Shown here: positions 1 to 8,323 of the stretch, one piece after another
Position numbering within the stretch: the stretch's first letter is position 1
Layout: the number at the start of each line of letters is the position of its first letter
Assembly: GCA_964451095.1 (NCBI GenBank)
Contig: CAYVGI010000034.1
Coordinates: forward strand, 1 to 37,967
Length of the DNA stretch: 37,967 nucleotides
Reading direction: 5' to 3'
Origin: DAOTTY01 sp964451095
Lineage (GTDB): Bacteria; Chloroflexota; Anaerolineae; Aggregatilineales; Phototrophicaceae
Program-made: the position numbers and the translations under genes
The notes under the pieces: model-generated
Told to the model about the DNA's origin: nothing
Databases searched by the model: none
The model's input: only the letters and a program-made list of their open reading frames with translations

Positions 1-1018
1 CCCCCTCGGTGCCGGGTTCCATGAAGCGCATGGTAATATACACCTCTGCTGGGGCTAGCTGCGGGACTAAGCCCGGCAACGCAGAAACAAGCGCCACCCC
101 CACCAGCACCAGCACCGCACCAACGGTAATCACCGTGAACGTGTTGCTCAGCACAACCCGCAGGCCACTACCCTCGCGGTCAGGTTCCTCCGGCACATAG
201 CGCGGCGGCAGCTCATCACCGCCGACCAACCACGGGAACGGGAACGCTGTCAGCCCATCTGCCTTGCGCATGACCGCCTCGCCTACTGCCAGCGGTATCA
301 CCAACAGCGCCTGCAACACCGCACCAATCAGCAAAAAACGGGCGAATACGGCAGTTGTTGTGCGGAAGTCCAGTTGCAGCAGCGACGCTGTGAGCGTGCG
401 CCCCAGCCCAGGGTAGGCAAAAATCGTCTCGATGAGCACAATGCTATTGAGCATCGCCGCTGTGACGACGGGCAGCGCAATCAGGATGGCACGCACCATG
501 TCCTCGTTTTCCAGCAGTCCGTGCCGCCGCACAAACAGCGCCACCGCCGACGCGCCAAAACACACCATCGTGAGCACCGGCAACACGAGGTACGGTAGCC
601 GCTCGGCAAGGGTCGCATCACCAGCGGCGAGGGGCACGGGAGCACGCCCGCCAACGGGCAACAGCCTCTCCTGTATCGCAAGCTGCAAGATGAGCCACAT
701 TGCACTTGCGACCAGGGGTACGGCGAGCAAAATCACGGGCAGCGGACGCAAGAAAAAATCCGTTGACCAGCGGTGCAGCAGTGCCATGCCCCCCCCCAGT
801 GCACTGCCGATAACCCAGCTAAGGACCGCCGTATACAGCACCAGTTCCAGCGTGACGACAGTACGCCCCTGGAGGATAGTCGCGGTATCCAGGCGACCAG
901 GCGCACCAGCGCCGCCGGGTGCCAATGCGCCTAGACCTGCAACGAGCCACCCCGCCACCAGCACAGATAGTAGAATGAAGCTCCACTTTTGCAACAGATA
1001 CAATGCCGTCCGCATCAT
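1..1018 (-). CDS. ABC transporter permease, dipeptide/oligopeptide type (DppB-like, probably fused to DppC), partial
   Basis: This is the N-terminal 339 codons of a membrane protein that continues past the left edge of the window. It would form the channel of a peptide- or nickel-type ABC importer. The ATG at 1018 (a second ATG follows directly) is preceded by GGGGAG at a good distance. A first hydrophobic segment lies at residues 11-33, followed by several more. About two thirds of the way through comes the DppB/OppB signature: an Ile/Val-rich helix followed by ETIFAYPGLGRTL. After that domain ends, a charged linker leads into a new hydrophobic helix and a PGLVPQLAP segment resembling the start of DppC. 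I therefore infer a fused double permease. The family call rests on the signature and is fairly safe; the fusion is only partly visible. No binding protein or ATPase gene is in view. Confidence 0.75.
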   Translation of the reverse strand, partial: MMRTALYLLQKWSFILLSVLVAGWLVAGLGALAPGGAGAPGRLDTATILQGRTVVTLELVLYTAVLSWVIGSALGGGMALLHRWSTDFFLRPLPVILLAVPLVASAMWLILQLAIQERLLPVGGRAPVPLAAGDATLAERLPYLVLPVLTMVCFGASAVALFVRRHGLLENEDMVRAILIALPVVTAAMLNSIVLIETIFAYPGLGRTLTASLLQLDFRTTTAVFARFLLIGAVLQALLVIPLAVGEAVMRKADGLTAFPFPWLVGGDELPPRYVPEEPDREGSGLRVVLSNTFTVITVGAVLVLVGVALVSALPGLVPQLAPAEVYITMRFMEPGTEG

Positions 1019-1218
1019 GCTCTCCCCATTTAAAAGGTTAAATACCGCATTATTCTGCCGCAGCGCTACACCAAAAAGCAACAAGCCCCTTACTTTCGCA
1101 GCAGGTTGCATAAAGTAACGAGAACCCAACCTCAAATACATCTGAATCTCATACTCTGTTCGTAAGATGCTACAGAAGTAGCTTTTATCCATTTCCCAAC
1201 AAAAAAGGAAACATATAC

Positions 1219-2598
1219 ATGAAGCTCCGCATTTTGCTGATTTTGGTGCTGGCACTGGCGCTCGCCGCCTTCGCAAATGCACAGGATATGATACCATCCG
1301 TCACCGTGAGCGATCAGCTATCCCTAGATGGCACGGTAACGGTTGACAGCGTGACCGCAGCAGAACCCGGTTTTATGGTTATCCATGCAGACAACGGTGA
1401 AGGTGCACCCGGTCCGGTAATCGGCTTTGCTCCCGTGGCAGCAGGTGAAAACACCGACGTTACGGTCGAAATTGACGCCACTGCCGCCACATCTACGCTG
1501 TTTGCCATGCTGCACGTCGATACGGGCGAGGCAGGCGTTTATGAGTTTGGCGAGGTCGAAGGTGCCGACGGTCCAGTGATTGTCGATGGTGGCCCAGTCA
1601 CGCCGCCATTTGCAGTCGAACTGATACGTGCATACGATCAGTTTGTTGAAGAAGACAGCGTTACCATCGCAGCAGTTGTACCGTCCGTAGATGGCTTCAT
1701 TGTCGTCCACGCAGACAGCGGTGAAGGCTCTCCGGGTCCGGTTGTCGGCTTCGCGCCTGTGACCGCTGGTAACAACACTGATGTGACAGTCGCACTGGAA
1801 GGCGAACTGACCAACCTGCTGTTCCCAATGCTACACGTGGACACGGGTGAGGCAGGCGTTTACGAGTTCGGTGAGGTCGAAGGTGCTGACGGTCCGGTTG
1901 TCGTGGATGAGCAGGTCGCTACGTTCCCCATCACCACCATGCAGCCCGCGATGCGCGTACCCGACCAAATGGTAACAGACACGGTGACCGCAGAATCCGT
2001 ACTGGCAGAGGTTCCGGGTTGGCTGGTTATCCATGCAGACAGCGGTGAAGGCTCCCCCGGTCCGGTAATTGGTCAGGCGATGGTGGAAGCAGGCACCAAC
2101 ATTGACGTTGCCGTGGAAGTTGACCCGGCAGGTGTAACCCCCACTGTGTTCCCGATGCTGCACGTAGACACAGGCGAGGCAGGCGTTTACGAGTTCGGTG
2201 AGGTTGAAGGTGCTGACGGTCCGGTTATGGTCGACGGCGCTGTGCTCGTGTTCCCGATTGATGCGACAGGCGCAATGATGGACGACATGGCAATGGGCGA
2301 TGAGAGCATGGGCGACGAAGGTGCCTCAATGTCCGAGGCAACGGTTACCATCGTGAACTTCGCGTTCGACTCTGCCGAGCTGACCGTGGCACCGGGCACA
2401 ACCATTACCTGGACGAATGAAGATGGCGCTCCGCACACCGTGACCGCCGATGACGGCGCGTTCGACAGCGGCAACATGAACACGGGCGACACGTTTAGCT
2501 TTACGTTTGAAGAGCCGGGAACGTACCCTTACTTCTGCGCATACCATGGCGGTCCTGGTGGCAGCGGTATGGCAGCAACCATCATCGTTGAGGGTTAA
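1219..2598 (+). CDS. Secreted triple-repeat (DUF7282-like) protein with C-terminal cupredoxin domain
   Basis: A 459-residue exported protein. The start has AAGGAA upstream, and the first 22 residues form a signal peptide ending ANAQ. Three repeats of about 107-109 residues follow (roughly 24-134, 135-241, 242-350). Each has a HADxGEGxPGPV block and a nearly invariant MLHVDTGEAGVYEFGEVEG block, starting at residues 97, 204 and 313. They resemble the DUF7282 surface-protein domain of archaea and Chloroflexota. A Met/Asp/Gly-rich linker (about 350-373) joins them to a plastocyanin-like domain (374-459) with the apparent type-1 copper ligands His406, Cys440, His443 and Met451. The copper domain suggests periplasmic or cell-surface electron transfer or copper handling; the role of the repeats is unknown. 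The gene stands alone, divergent from the permease gene and convergent with the SRPBCC gene. Confidence 0.85.
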   Translation: MKLRILLILVLALALAAFANAQDMIPSVTVSDQLSLDGTVTVDSVTAAEPGFMVIHADNGEGAPGPVIGFAPVAAGENTDVTVEIDATAATSTLFAMLHVDTGEAGVYEFGEVEGADGPVIVDGGPVTPPFAVELIRAYDQFVEEDSVTIAAVVPSVDGFIVVHADSGEGSPGPVVGFAPVTAGNNTDVTVALEGELTNLLFPMLHVDTGEAGVYEFGEVEGADGPVVVDEQVATFPITTMQPAMRVPDQMVTDTVTAESVLAEVPGWLVIHADSGEGSPGPVIGQAMVEAGTNIDVAVEVDPAGVTPTVFPMLHVDTGEAGVYEFGEVEGADGPVMVDGAVLVFPIDATGAMMDDMAMGDESMGDEGASMSEATVTIVNFAFDSAELTVAPGTTITWTNEDGAPHTVTADDGAFDSGNMNTGDTFSFTFEEPGTYPYFCAYHGGPGGSGMAATIIVEG

Positions 2599-2639
2599 AG
2601 CGACAGCACCCGCTGATTGCTAAAACGCAACAACCTCGG

Positions 2640-4097
2640 CTAGCTGTTTTTCCCTGGGCGGCGCAAGCGAACAAGCTTGCGCCGTTCACGTTCACGAAGC
2701 CCCCTACGCCCACCCACATCCTTATCCGTCTCAGTGTCCTCACCTGGAACGCCCCCCTGCAGGCGTACTGTCGCGACGTGGTCGCCGTCGTCGTATGGCG
2801 GCGCGTCTTCTGCTTCGGCGTCTTCCGCCGCGACCGCAACCATAGTTTGCGTGGCAATGTTGGTGATGATCGGCGCGGAGGAAAGACCCGGGTCAGGGTT
2901 GGGCTCTGGCTCTGGCGGTTCGGTGTCATCGGCAGCAGGCGACGAAAGGAGTGCGGGCTGCTCGGCATCGCCAGGGTCTACAGCGGTGTGCTCTACCGTT
3001 TGTTCCGCCTCTGGTGCTTGCTGCTGCTCAGTTTCGTACTCGCGCTCTGCTGCTTCCGCCACCTGGATCGCTCGCATCTTCTGGGTATCTGTGGGGCTGG
3101 GGATCCCGAAGACCTCCCAGATGCTCATCTCAGATGTGTCGCTCACGCTGGGCGGCGGAGGCGCGGGGGTCGGCGCTGTTTGCGTCACATCAGCACTCGG
3201 TGCCGTTGCAGGTTGCTCGTCCTCTGCTGTGTCCTCAACCGGGGACGCAGGAGTATGCGGGGTTGCATCCGGACTTGCAAGTTCGGGCATCGGAGCATCC
3301 TCTACGTGCACGGGCACGGATTCATCTGTCGTCGGGGGCGCGTCTAGCTGTGTGTTGTCCGCTGCCCGCACCTCAATCTTGTCTGCCTTGCCCGGTGGGG
3401 CGAACCGCTCATCCCTCAGGTGAATGGTATCGGACTGGGGTGGGGACGGGGGTGGTTGCGGTTCTTCTTGTGCCGCCGCACGAACGGCAGGTCCGGGGCG
3501 GGTATCTTCCGAGGTAATCGGCGGCTCTGAAATGTGCAGGATAGGCGTTTCTGAGGTGCTTTTCGCCAGCTCATCGTGGCGAGACTGATAAATAGCACGT
3601 GCCTCAGGAGACTGAGGACCGTCTTGCATCAGCGACCGCGCCTGATAACCCTCCAGAGAACCCTGCTTTTTTGTCACCTTCCACAGCGTCTTGAGGCTTT
3701 CAATCATATCCGACTCAATGCGGCGTTGTGTGGTGAGCGCATTACGCAGACCGCTAAACACACCACCCAGTTCATAGTTGAACGTCCACTGTACGATGGT
3801 GCCTTCGGGGATTTCCTGCAGGCGGATGCGACCGTTACTCGCCTGGAAGGTGCCGCCGTCTACAAAGACGTACTCGTAGCCCAGTCCCTCGTACCAGGTT
3901 GTGATCTCGTACACGAACTCGTGCTTGCTGGCAGTGGTTTCTCGCCAGCGCGTCCCCACACCTTCGTGCTTCTGCGTGAGGAAGGACATGCCGTTACAAT
4001 CTACCTGCCAGGCGGGATTGTTTTCTAGATTGCCGATGTATGCCCAAACCGCGTTTGGGGGTGCTGGGATGAGGATGCGCTGGTCAATGGTTGTCAT
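2640..4097 (-). CDS. SRPBCC (polyketide cyclase/START-like) protein with long disordered acidic tail
   Basis: Residues 1-150 form an SRPBCC helix-grip domain. It opens with the usual pattern (IDQRILIPAPPNAVWAYI) followed by beta strands, and ends in a long amphipathic helix. Such domains bind hydrophobic ligands or work as small lyases. The remaining 330 or so residues are rich in Pro, Glu, Asp, Ala and Thr, with no recognisable fold, and end in an Arg/Lys-rich patch (RERERRKLVRLRR). An in-frame TTG at 4133 and an ATG at 4106 lie further upstream. The TTG is part of a -35 box, and the 4106 ATG overlaps a perfect TATAAT, so I place the start at the ATG at 4097, which sits 7 bases after the -10 box. 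This would give a leaderless mRNA and a 485-residue protein. Ligand and role are unknown. Confidence 0.75.
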   Translation of the reverse strand: MTTIDQRILIPAPPNAVWAYIGNLENNPAWQVDCNGMSFLTQKHEGVGTRWRETTASKHEFVYEITTWYEGLGYEYVFVDGGTFQASNGRIRLQEIPEGTIVQWTFNYELGGVFSGLRNALTTQRRIESDMIESLKTLWKVTKKQGSLEGYQARSLMQDGPQSPEARAIYQSRHDELAKSTSETPILHISEPPITSEDTRPGPAVRAAAQEEPQPPPSPPQSDTIHLRDERFAPPGKADKIEVRAADNTQLDAPPTTDESVPVHVEDAPMPELASPDATPHTPASPVEDTAEDEQPATAPSADVTQTAPTPAPPPPSVSDTSEMSIWEVFGIPSPTDTQKMRAIQVAEAAEREYETEQQQAPEAEQTVEHTAVDPGDAEQPALLSSPAADDTEPPEPEPNPDPGLSSAPIITNIATQTMVAVAAEDAEAEDAPPYDDGDHVATVRLQGGVPGEDTETDKDVGGRRGLRERERRKLVRLRRPGKNS

Positions 4098-4133
4098 AGT
4101 GGACATTATAATGCGTTTTGGTGATGGGTTCAA
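4097..4133 (-). promoter_or_regulatory. Sigma-70-type promoter giving a probable leaderless mRNA
   Basis: On the minus strand, TTGAAC (4133-4128) is followed by a 17-base spacer and a perfect TATAAT (4110-4105). Transcription would then begin at or next to the ATG at 4097. No Shine-Dalgarno sequence precedes any of the candidate starts, which fits a leaderless message. Confidence 0.7.
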
Positions 4134-4209
4134 AGCATGTCTTGTGATAGACTATGGCGCGACCGCGGGTAAGGAACGAAGGCAATCAGCACATACGGAA
4201 TGAGCACCT

Positions 4210-4488
4210 GTGCCTAGCCCCACTCTAACATTTGGCTTCATCCTGGCAACCCTGTTCGGCGCGGGCTTCCACTTTATATTTGGTGGCGGTGCGCGGCGGT
4301 TAGCGTTATTCCTGCTGGTGGGCTGGTCAGGTTTTGCGATGGGACACATTATCGGCGTCGTGTTCGAGGTGGACACATTAAAAGTCGGTACGCTGCGTAT
4401 GTTCCCGGCGGCAATTACCGCTGCAATTGTGCTGTTTCTCTCGCACGCGTTGACCAATAACCGGATTAAATCGAAACGTTCTCGCTAA
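4210..4488 (+). CDS. Small three-helix membrane protein of unknown function
   Basis: A 92-residue protein starting with GTG. It has three hydrophobic segments (about residues 6-25, 29-50 and 64-81), a Gly-Gly-Gly-Ala-Arg-Arg turn between the first two, and a short basic tail (KSKRSR). I do not recognise a family. It lies 13 bases upstream of a DUF948-like gene and in the same direction as a YtxH-like gene, so the three probably form a small envelope operon. The start is uncertain because only a weak GGA lies upstream. Confidence 0.6.
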   Translation: MPSPTLTFGFILATLFGAGFHFIFGGGARRLALFLLVGWSGFAMGHIIGVVFEVDTLKVGTLRMFPAAITAAIVLFLSHALTNNRIKSKRSR

Positions 4489-4501
4489 GACTCGAATTGC
4501 T

Positions 4502-4990
4502 ATGTCAGACAATAACGGCACTCCCCCTACGACGGACTCTAACGACGGCTTTAACGTGATGCGCGTGGTATATATCGCGCTGGGCGTGTTGGTTGGGCTG
4601 TTTGTGTTGGTGCTCGTGCTGGCAGTCGCTGCCGCCCTCGCAGACATTGAGGCGTTCGGTCCGGCAATCGAGGTTGTGCGGGACATCGTGCTTATCTTCC
4701 TGGCACTGCAAGGGATCTTGATTATCCTCGCGCTGGTTGTGCTGATTGCACAGGTTGCTCGGCTGGTTAACCTGCTGCAAAATGAGGTTGCGCCCGTGCT
4801 GAACAACACTCAGGAAACCGTGCAACACGCACGCGGCACGGTAGAGTTCGTGGGCAAAAATCTGTCGGAGCCAGTTATCAAAGCGAATGCGTTCTTTGCC
4901 GGTGCGTCCGTTTTCGTGCGAGAGAGCCTGCGCCTGCGTGCTGCCATCCAGCAGGACGGTGACCGCAGTGACCACACGGATGTTGGTTAG
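4502..4990 (+). CDS. DUF948/YtxG-like membrane protein
   Basis: A 162-residue protein with a polar N-terminus, two strong transmembrane helices (about residues 19-46 and 58-86) and a C-terminal amphipathic stretch that begins LLQNEVAPVLNNTQETV. The layout of hydrophobic helix plus long heptad-like tail resembles DUF948 proteins such as Bacillus YtxG. The next gene encodes a YtxH-like protein, the usual neighbour of YtxG, which supports the call. The biochemical role is unknown; in Bacillus these are general-stress envelope proteins. It differs from typical DUF948 proteins in having two helices rather than one, so the assignment is tentative. Confidence 0.6.
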   Translation: MSDNNGTPPTTDSNDGFNVMRVVYIALGVLVGLFVLVLVLAVAAALADIEAFGPAIEVVRDIVLIFLALQGILIILALVVLIAQVARLVNLLQNEVAPVLNNTQETVQHARGTVEFVGKNLSEPVIKANAFFAGASVFVRESLRLRAAIQQDGDRSDHTDVG

Positions 4991-4993
4991 CCC

Positions 4994-5272
4994 ATGACGC
5001 ACCAACAAACAGACCGCCCCAATGTAGATGCCGGGATGATTGCCTGGGGTGTGATCATTGGTGCCATTATCGGTGGCATCGTCACGCTGTTCACAGCACC
5101 CAAGCGTGGCACCGAGAGCCGCCGCCAAATCACGGAGGCAACCCAGCAGGTGCGCACCCGCATCGAAACCGCCATCCCCACGCCGACAGACCCCGTGAAA
5201 GACAGCCTGGCAGAGGGTAAAGCTGCTGCCCGCCGCCGCCGCGACGAGCTTCAACTACGAGACAAGAACTAG
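4994..5272 (+). CDS. YtxH domain-containing protein
   Basis: A 92-residue protein that begins 3 bases after the stop of the DUF948-like gene, so the two are almost certainly co-transcribed and probably translationally coupled. A Gly/Ile-rich membrane segment (residues 15-33) leads directly into LFTAPKRGTESRRQI. This matches the YtxH pattern of a glycine-rich helix followed by a Phe-x-x-Pro-Lys-x-Gly motif and a basic helical tail. The C-terminal half is highly charged (KAAARRRRDEL) and probably cytoplasmic. YtxH proteins are envelope- or stress-associated and of unknown activity. Confidence 0.75.
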   Translation: MTHQQTDRPNVDAGMIAWGVIIGAIIGGIVTLFTAPKRGTESRRQITEATQQVRTRIETAIPTPTDPVKDSLAEGKAAARRRRDELQLRDKN

Positions 5273-5316
5273 TTAGTGTCTGACCGCTTCGGGTAGTGGC
5301 ACAGCGCACTGTACCC

Positions 5317-7053
5317 CTAGACGTAGCGCTGTCGCAGGCGGCTAATTGCCTCGCCTAGCATCTCAAGCACATCGCCAGCAACAACACTATCCTCGTTGCC
5401 CGCGTATGCTGCTGCGGTTGCCCCCGCACTGCCGTGGACATACGCCCCTGCCACCGCCGCCTCAAACGGTTCAACATCCTGTGCCCGCAAGCTGGTGATG
5501 ACCCCCGCGAGTACGTCACCTGTGCCTGCTGTCGCCAGCGCGGATGTTTTGAATGGCAGCACCGCCACGCGCCCATCAGGTGCGGCAACAATGGTATGTG
5601 CGCCCTTGAGCACCACCACCACATTCCACGCCGCTGCCTTTTCCTGAGCAAGCTCCAGCCGCCGGGACTGTACATCGCTGGTTTCTAGCCCACTCAGGCG
5701 AGCCATCTCGCCGGGGTGGGGTGTGATGACGGTGCCCGCAGGGACTTGCTCCCACCACGCTTCCACGGTCGCTAGCAGGTTCAGCGCGTCGGCGTCCAGC
5801 ACCATTGGGGGCAGCACCACCTGTTCATCTTCGTCTGCTTCGCCCTCCGGGGCTTCATCCCCCTGGGCTGGCAGCCCGGCAAACCCGATACGACGAGCAG
5901 CGCGGCGCGGTTTCTGCTGTGTCTGCTCAAACAGCTTAAGCAGCATGTCTTTGGTTGTGTCCTCCTGCCCGATGCCCGGACCGATGAGCAGCGCACGGTA
6001 GCTGGTGATCTCCTTGGTGATAACCTCGGCGGCAGCCTCACTCAGTACGCCCATATCGTGTGGCAGCAGCACCCAGGTTGCCTCCAGCAACTGCGCTGCC
6101 AGCCCGGCGACAACGGGCATAGGCGCGGCTACCGTCACCAGCCCGGCACCGCTGCGGTAGGCACCAAACGCAGCCAACCCCGCCGCCCCAGTGTAATTCA
6201 CCGAACCAGCGACGATCATCACCTTACCGAAGGTACCCTTGTGCGCCATCATAGACCGCTTCGGCAGCATCCCGCTCACGGCGCTGCCTGTGACAAACTC
6301 CGGTGTGATTGACTTCATTGCTTCCAGGTCACTGGGGATGCCAAGCGTTGCCACCCACAACTTGCCGACGTGCTCGGCGGCAGGTGGCAGCAGAAGCCCC
6401 TGCTTCACAGCGATAAACGTGATGGTTTCGTCGGCACGCAGCGCCAGTTTGTCCACCTCACCTGTGTCACAGTCCACGCCGCTTGGGCAGTCTAGCGCAA
6501 TGACGATTTGCCCGGTGCCCGCAGTGGGGACGGGTTCTGCCTCTGGGTCGATCAAGATTCCCTCCACGGGGGCGATGGGCGGGGGGTTTAGCGCCTGCCC
6601 GATGTTGCGCAGGATCTTGGTGATGTCGCCTTCTAGCGGCAGGCGCACGCCAATGCCAAAGATCGCATCGACCACAACATGAGCACTCGCAACCATATTG
6701 CGAAGCACACGGTACTGCTGGTCGTTTTCTGCCTCCGCCACGAAAATATCTGCGTTGTGCACCGCCTGCAATTTCTCGTCGTCGTCACGGGGTTTGACGA
6801 GATACACGCCGACTTCGACATCTATGATTTCCTTCAAGCGCACTGCCGCGACCAAGCCGTCGCCGCCGTTGTTGCCGCCGCCTACCAAAATTGCAACACG
6901 CGGCTCGTCCACTGCGCGGACGTGCTCTACGATGCGATCTGCCACGGCAAGCGCCACGCGCTCAAACATGGTGTCGTAGGAGATTCCGTCTGCGTCTGCC
7001 GCTGCCTCAATTTGCTGCATCTGCTCTACAGAAACGATCTTTACCAAGGTCAC
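5317..7053 (-). CDS. nnr: Bifunctional NAD(P)H-hydrate epimerase / ADP-dependent NAD(P)HX dehydratase
   Basis: This metabolite-repair enzyme converts damaged, hydrated NADH and NADPH back to the active cofactors. The N-terminal YjeF_N domain (epimerase, about residues 1-230) shows VSVEQMQQIEAAAD, a GGGNNGGDGL nucleotide loop and the DCPSGVDCDTG motif. The C-terminal ribokinase-like dehydratase (about 260-575) shows KVMIVAGSVNYTGAA, MVLDADALNLLA, LKGAHT and the catalytic TAGTGDVLAG. An acidic insertion of about 30 residues interrupts the C-terminal domain. An ATG at 7092 is in frame, but it overlaps a perfect TATAAT. I therefore prefer the GTG at 7053, which follows GGAAAGGT and gives a 578-residue protein; a TTG at 7047 is also possible. 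Confidence 0.9.
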   Translation of the reverse strand: MTLVKIVSVEQMQQIEAAADADGISYDTMFERVALAVADRIVEHVRAVDEPRVAILVGGGNNGGDGLVAAVRLKEIIDVEVGVYLVKPRDDDEKLQAVHNADIFVAEAENDQQYRVLRNMVASAHVVVDAIFGIGVRLPLEGDITKILRNIGQALNPPPIAPVEGILIDPEAEPVPTAGTGQIVIALDCPSGVDCDTGEVDKLALRADETITFIAVKQGLLLPPAAEHVGKLWVATLGIPSDLEAMKSITPEFVTGSAVSGMLPKRSMMAHKGTFGKVMIVAGSVNYTGAAGLAAFGAYRSGAGLVTVAAPMPVVAGLAAQLLEATWVLLPHDMGVLSEAAAEVITKEITSYRALLIGPGIGQEDTTKDMLLKLFEQTQQKPRRAARRIGFAGLPAQGDEAPEGEADEDEQVVLPPMVLDADALNLLATVEAWWEQVPAGTVITPHPGEMARLSGLETSDVQSRRLELAQEKAAAWNVVVVLKGAHTIVAAPDGRVAVLPFKTSALATAGTGDVLAGVITSLRAQDVEPFEAAVAGAYVHGSAGATAAAYAGNEDSVVAGDVLEMLGEAISRLRQRYV

Positions 7054-7090
7054 GGTACCTTTCCGATTCAACCTGCTACTTAGGTCGCCC

Positions 7091-7096
7091 ATTATA
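7091..7096 (-). promoter_or_regulatory. -10 box of the nnr promoter
   Basis: A perfect TATAAT on the minus strand. No convincing -35 box is seen; the sequence there is a T-run that doubles as the U-tract of the upstream terminator. Transcription would begin near 7084, which excludes the ATG at 7092 as a start. Confidence 0.55.
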
Positions 7097-7110
7097 GCGC
7101 ACGCACAAAC

Positions 7111-7137
7111 GAAAAATCCGGCGCGTGTGCGCCGGAT
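7111..7137 (-). terminator. Intrinsic terminator after the polyprenyl diphosphate synthase gene
   Basis: A perfect 9-bp stem, ATCCGGCGC / GCGCCGGAT, with a GTGT loop spans 7116-7137. On the minus strand it is followed by a run of T. It lies 56 bases after the stop codon at 7194 and directly upstream of the nnr -10 box. Confidence 0.85.
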
Positions 7138-7193
7138 CGGGTATTTGCTATGCAGTTGTTACAGGGCGGGTAGCCCGTTAGATTGTTCTGTGG

Positions 7194-8165
7194 TTAGCGG
7201 CTGCGGTTGATGACCGAGTTCGCAATGTCGATCAGCTTGTTCTTAGCATCGCCGTCCGGCAGTACGTCCAGGTTTTCCAGTGCTTGGTCTACAAAGCTGC
7301 GAGCAAGCATATTCGCCTTGTCGATGGTGTCGCCGCTCAGTACCTCTGCGCGGATTTGCTCCATCGGGTCTGCGGGCGTGTCTTCGTCTGCTACGCTGGC
7401 AATGCCCTTGCCCTGCCGCACGTCAATGCCGGCGGTCTTGCCAAGCTGCTCGGTATCACCCGTGATGTCTAGCACATCGTCGATAATCTGGAACGCCATG
7501 CCGACGTTGTAGCCGAACTCACCCATGGTGCGCTGCGTCTTCTCGTCAGCGTCTGCGAGCAGTGCGCCAATCTGAGTTGATGCGCGGAACAGTTCTGCCG
7601 TCTTCAGCCCGATAACGCGCATGTACACCTCACGGGAGAAGTTGTTCTCCTTCACGGCGGCGGCTTGCAGCGTCTCACCCTCAACGAGGGAACGGGTTGC
7701 GTCCGCGAATATCCCGTTTGCCTCGGTGTAAGTCGCCATCAACTCGTACACCTTGGTGAACAGGTAGTCCCCGGTGAGCAGCGCAAAGGTACGCCCCCAA
7801 ATGGCATTTACAGAAGGACGCCCGCGACGCATCATGCCATGGTCGTTAATGTCGTCGTGAACAACGCTGGCGGTGTGTACCATTTCGATGGATGCGGCAA
7901 CAGGGAGTGCATAATCCATATCCTGCCCACCCAGTGCAAGGTACGTCAACAACAGCATTTGCGGGCGCACGCGCTTGCCACCAGAGCTAATGATGTGTCG
8001 GCTTGCATCTTCCAATACTTGCACGTCGCTCTTGGTTGCATTCAGCATCACTTCGTCAACTGCTGCAACAAGTGCCCCGGTGTCTATCACTTGCTCCTGC
8101 TGGACACCGACCTGTTTACCGTTGTTGCTACCATTAATGCGAGGTTGCGTCCGTTGGATCGTCAT
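7194..8165 (-). CDS. Polyprenyl (long-chain trans-prenyl) diphosphate synthase
   Basis: A 323-residue all-helical isoprenoid chain elongase that condenses isopentenyl diphosphate onto an allylic diphosphate. The product probably serves as the side chain of a respiratory quinone. The family's GGKRVRP substrate-binding motif lies at residues 62-68. The first Asp-rich motif is DDIND (104-108; usually DDxxD, so it is intact) and the second is DDVLD (229-233). Small residues just before the first motif (TASVVHDD) suggest a long-chain product such as octa- or nonaprenyl diphosphate rather than farnesyl or geranylgeranyl. The ATG has AAAGGTGA about 10 bases upstream. The gene is transcribed alone, with its own promoter and terminator. 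The exact chain length cannot be read from the sequence. Confidence 0.9.
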   Translation of the reverse strand: MTIQRTQPRINGSNNGKQVGVQQEQVIDTGALVAAVDEVMLNATKSDVQVLEDASRHIISSGGKRVRPQMLLLTYLALGGQDMDYALPVAASIEMVHTASVVHDDINDHGMMRRGRPSVNAIWGRTFALLTGDYLFTKVYELMATYTEANGIFADATRSLVEGETLQAAAVKENNFSREVYMRVIGLKTAELFRASTQIGALLADADEKTQRTMGEFGYNVGMAFQIIDDVLDITGDTEQLGKTAGIDVRQGKGIASVADEDTPADPMEQIRAEVLSGDTIDKANMLARSFVDQALENLDVLPDGDAKNKLIDIANSVINRSR

Positions 8166-8234
8166 CTGTTGTCAATCACCTTTGTGCCGTTGGGTTTCAA
8201 GTTTAGTTTGTTACTTTCAGAACAATCTAAACGT

Positions 8235-8263
8235 ATTGTACAAGAAACCCACTACCCGGTCAA
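8235..8263 (-). promoter_or_regulatory. Sigma-70-type promoter of the polyprenyl synthase gene
   Basis: TTGACC (8263-8258), a 17-base spacer and TACAAT (8240-8235) on the minus strand. This predicts a start near 8228 and a leader of about 63 bases. It is one of the best-matched promoters in the window. Confidence 0.75.
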
Positions 8264-8323
8264 CAAGCTTGCATTGTTTTCGAATGAAGCTCAACGGGAT
8301 TCCTACGGTGCATTGAGGAGAAG

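Noticed and set aside
432..1118. Open frame of 228 codons on the plus strand
   Set aside because: It is rich in Ser, Ala, Thr, Pro and Arg with no domain. It lies antisense to a clear ABC permease frame that shows conserved motifs.
2599..2639. Terminator sought between the convergent cupredoxin and SRPBCC genes
   Set aside because: No convincing stem followed by a T-run was found.
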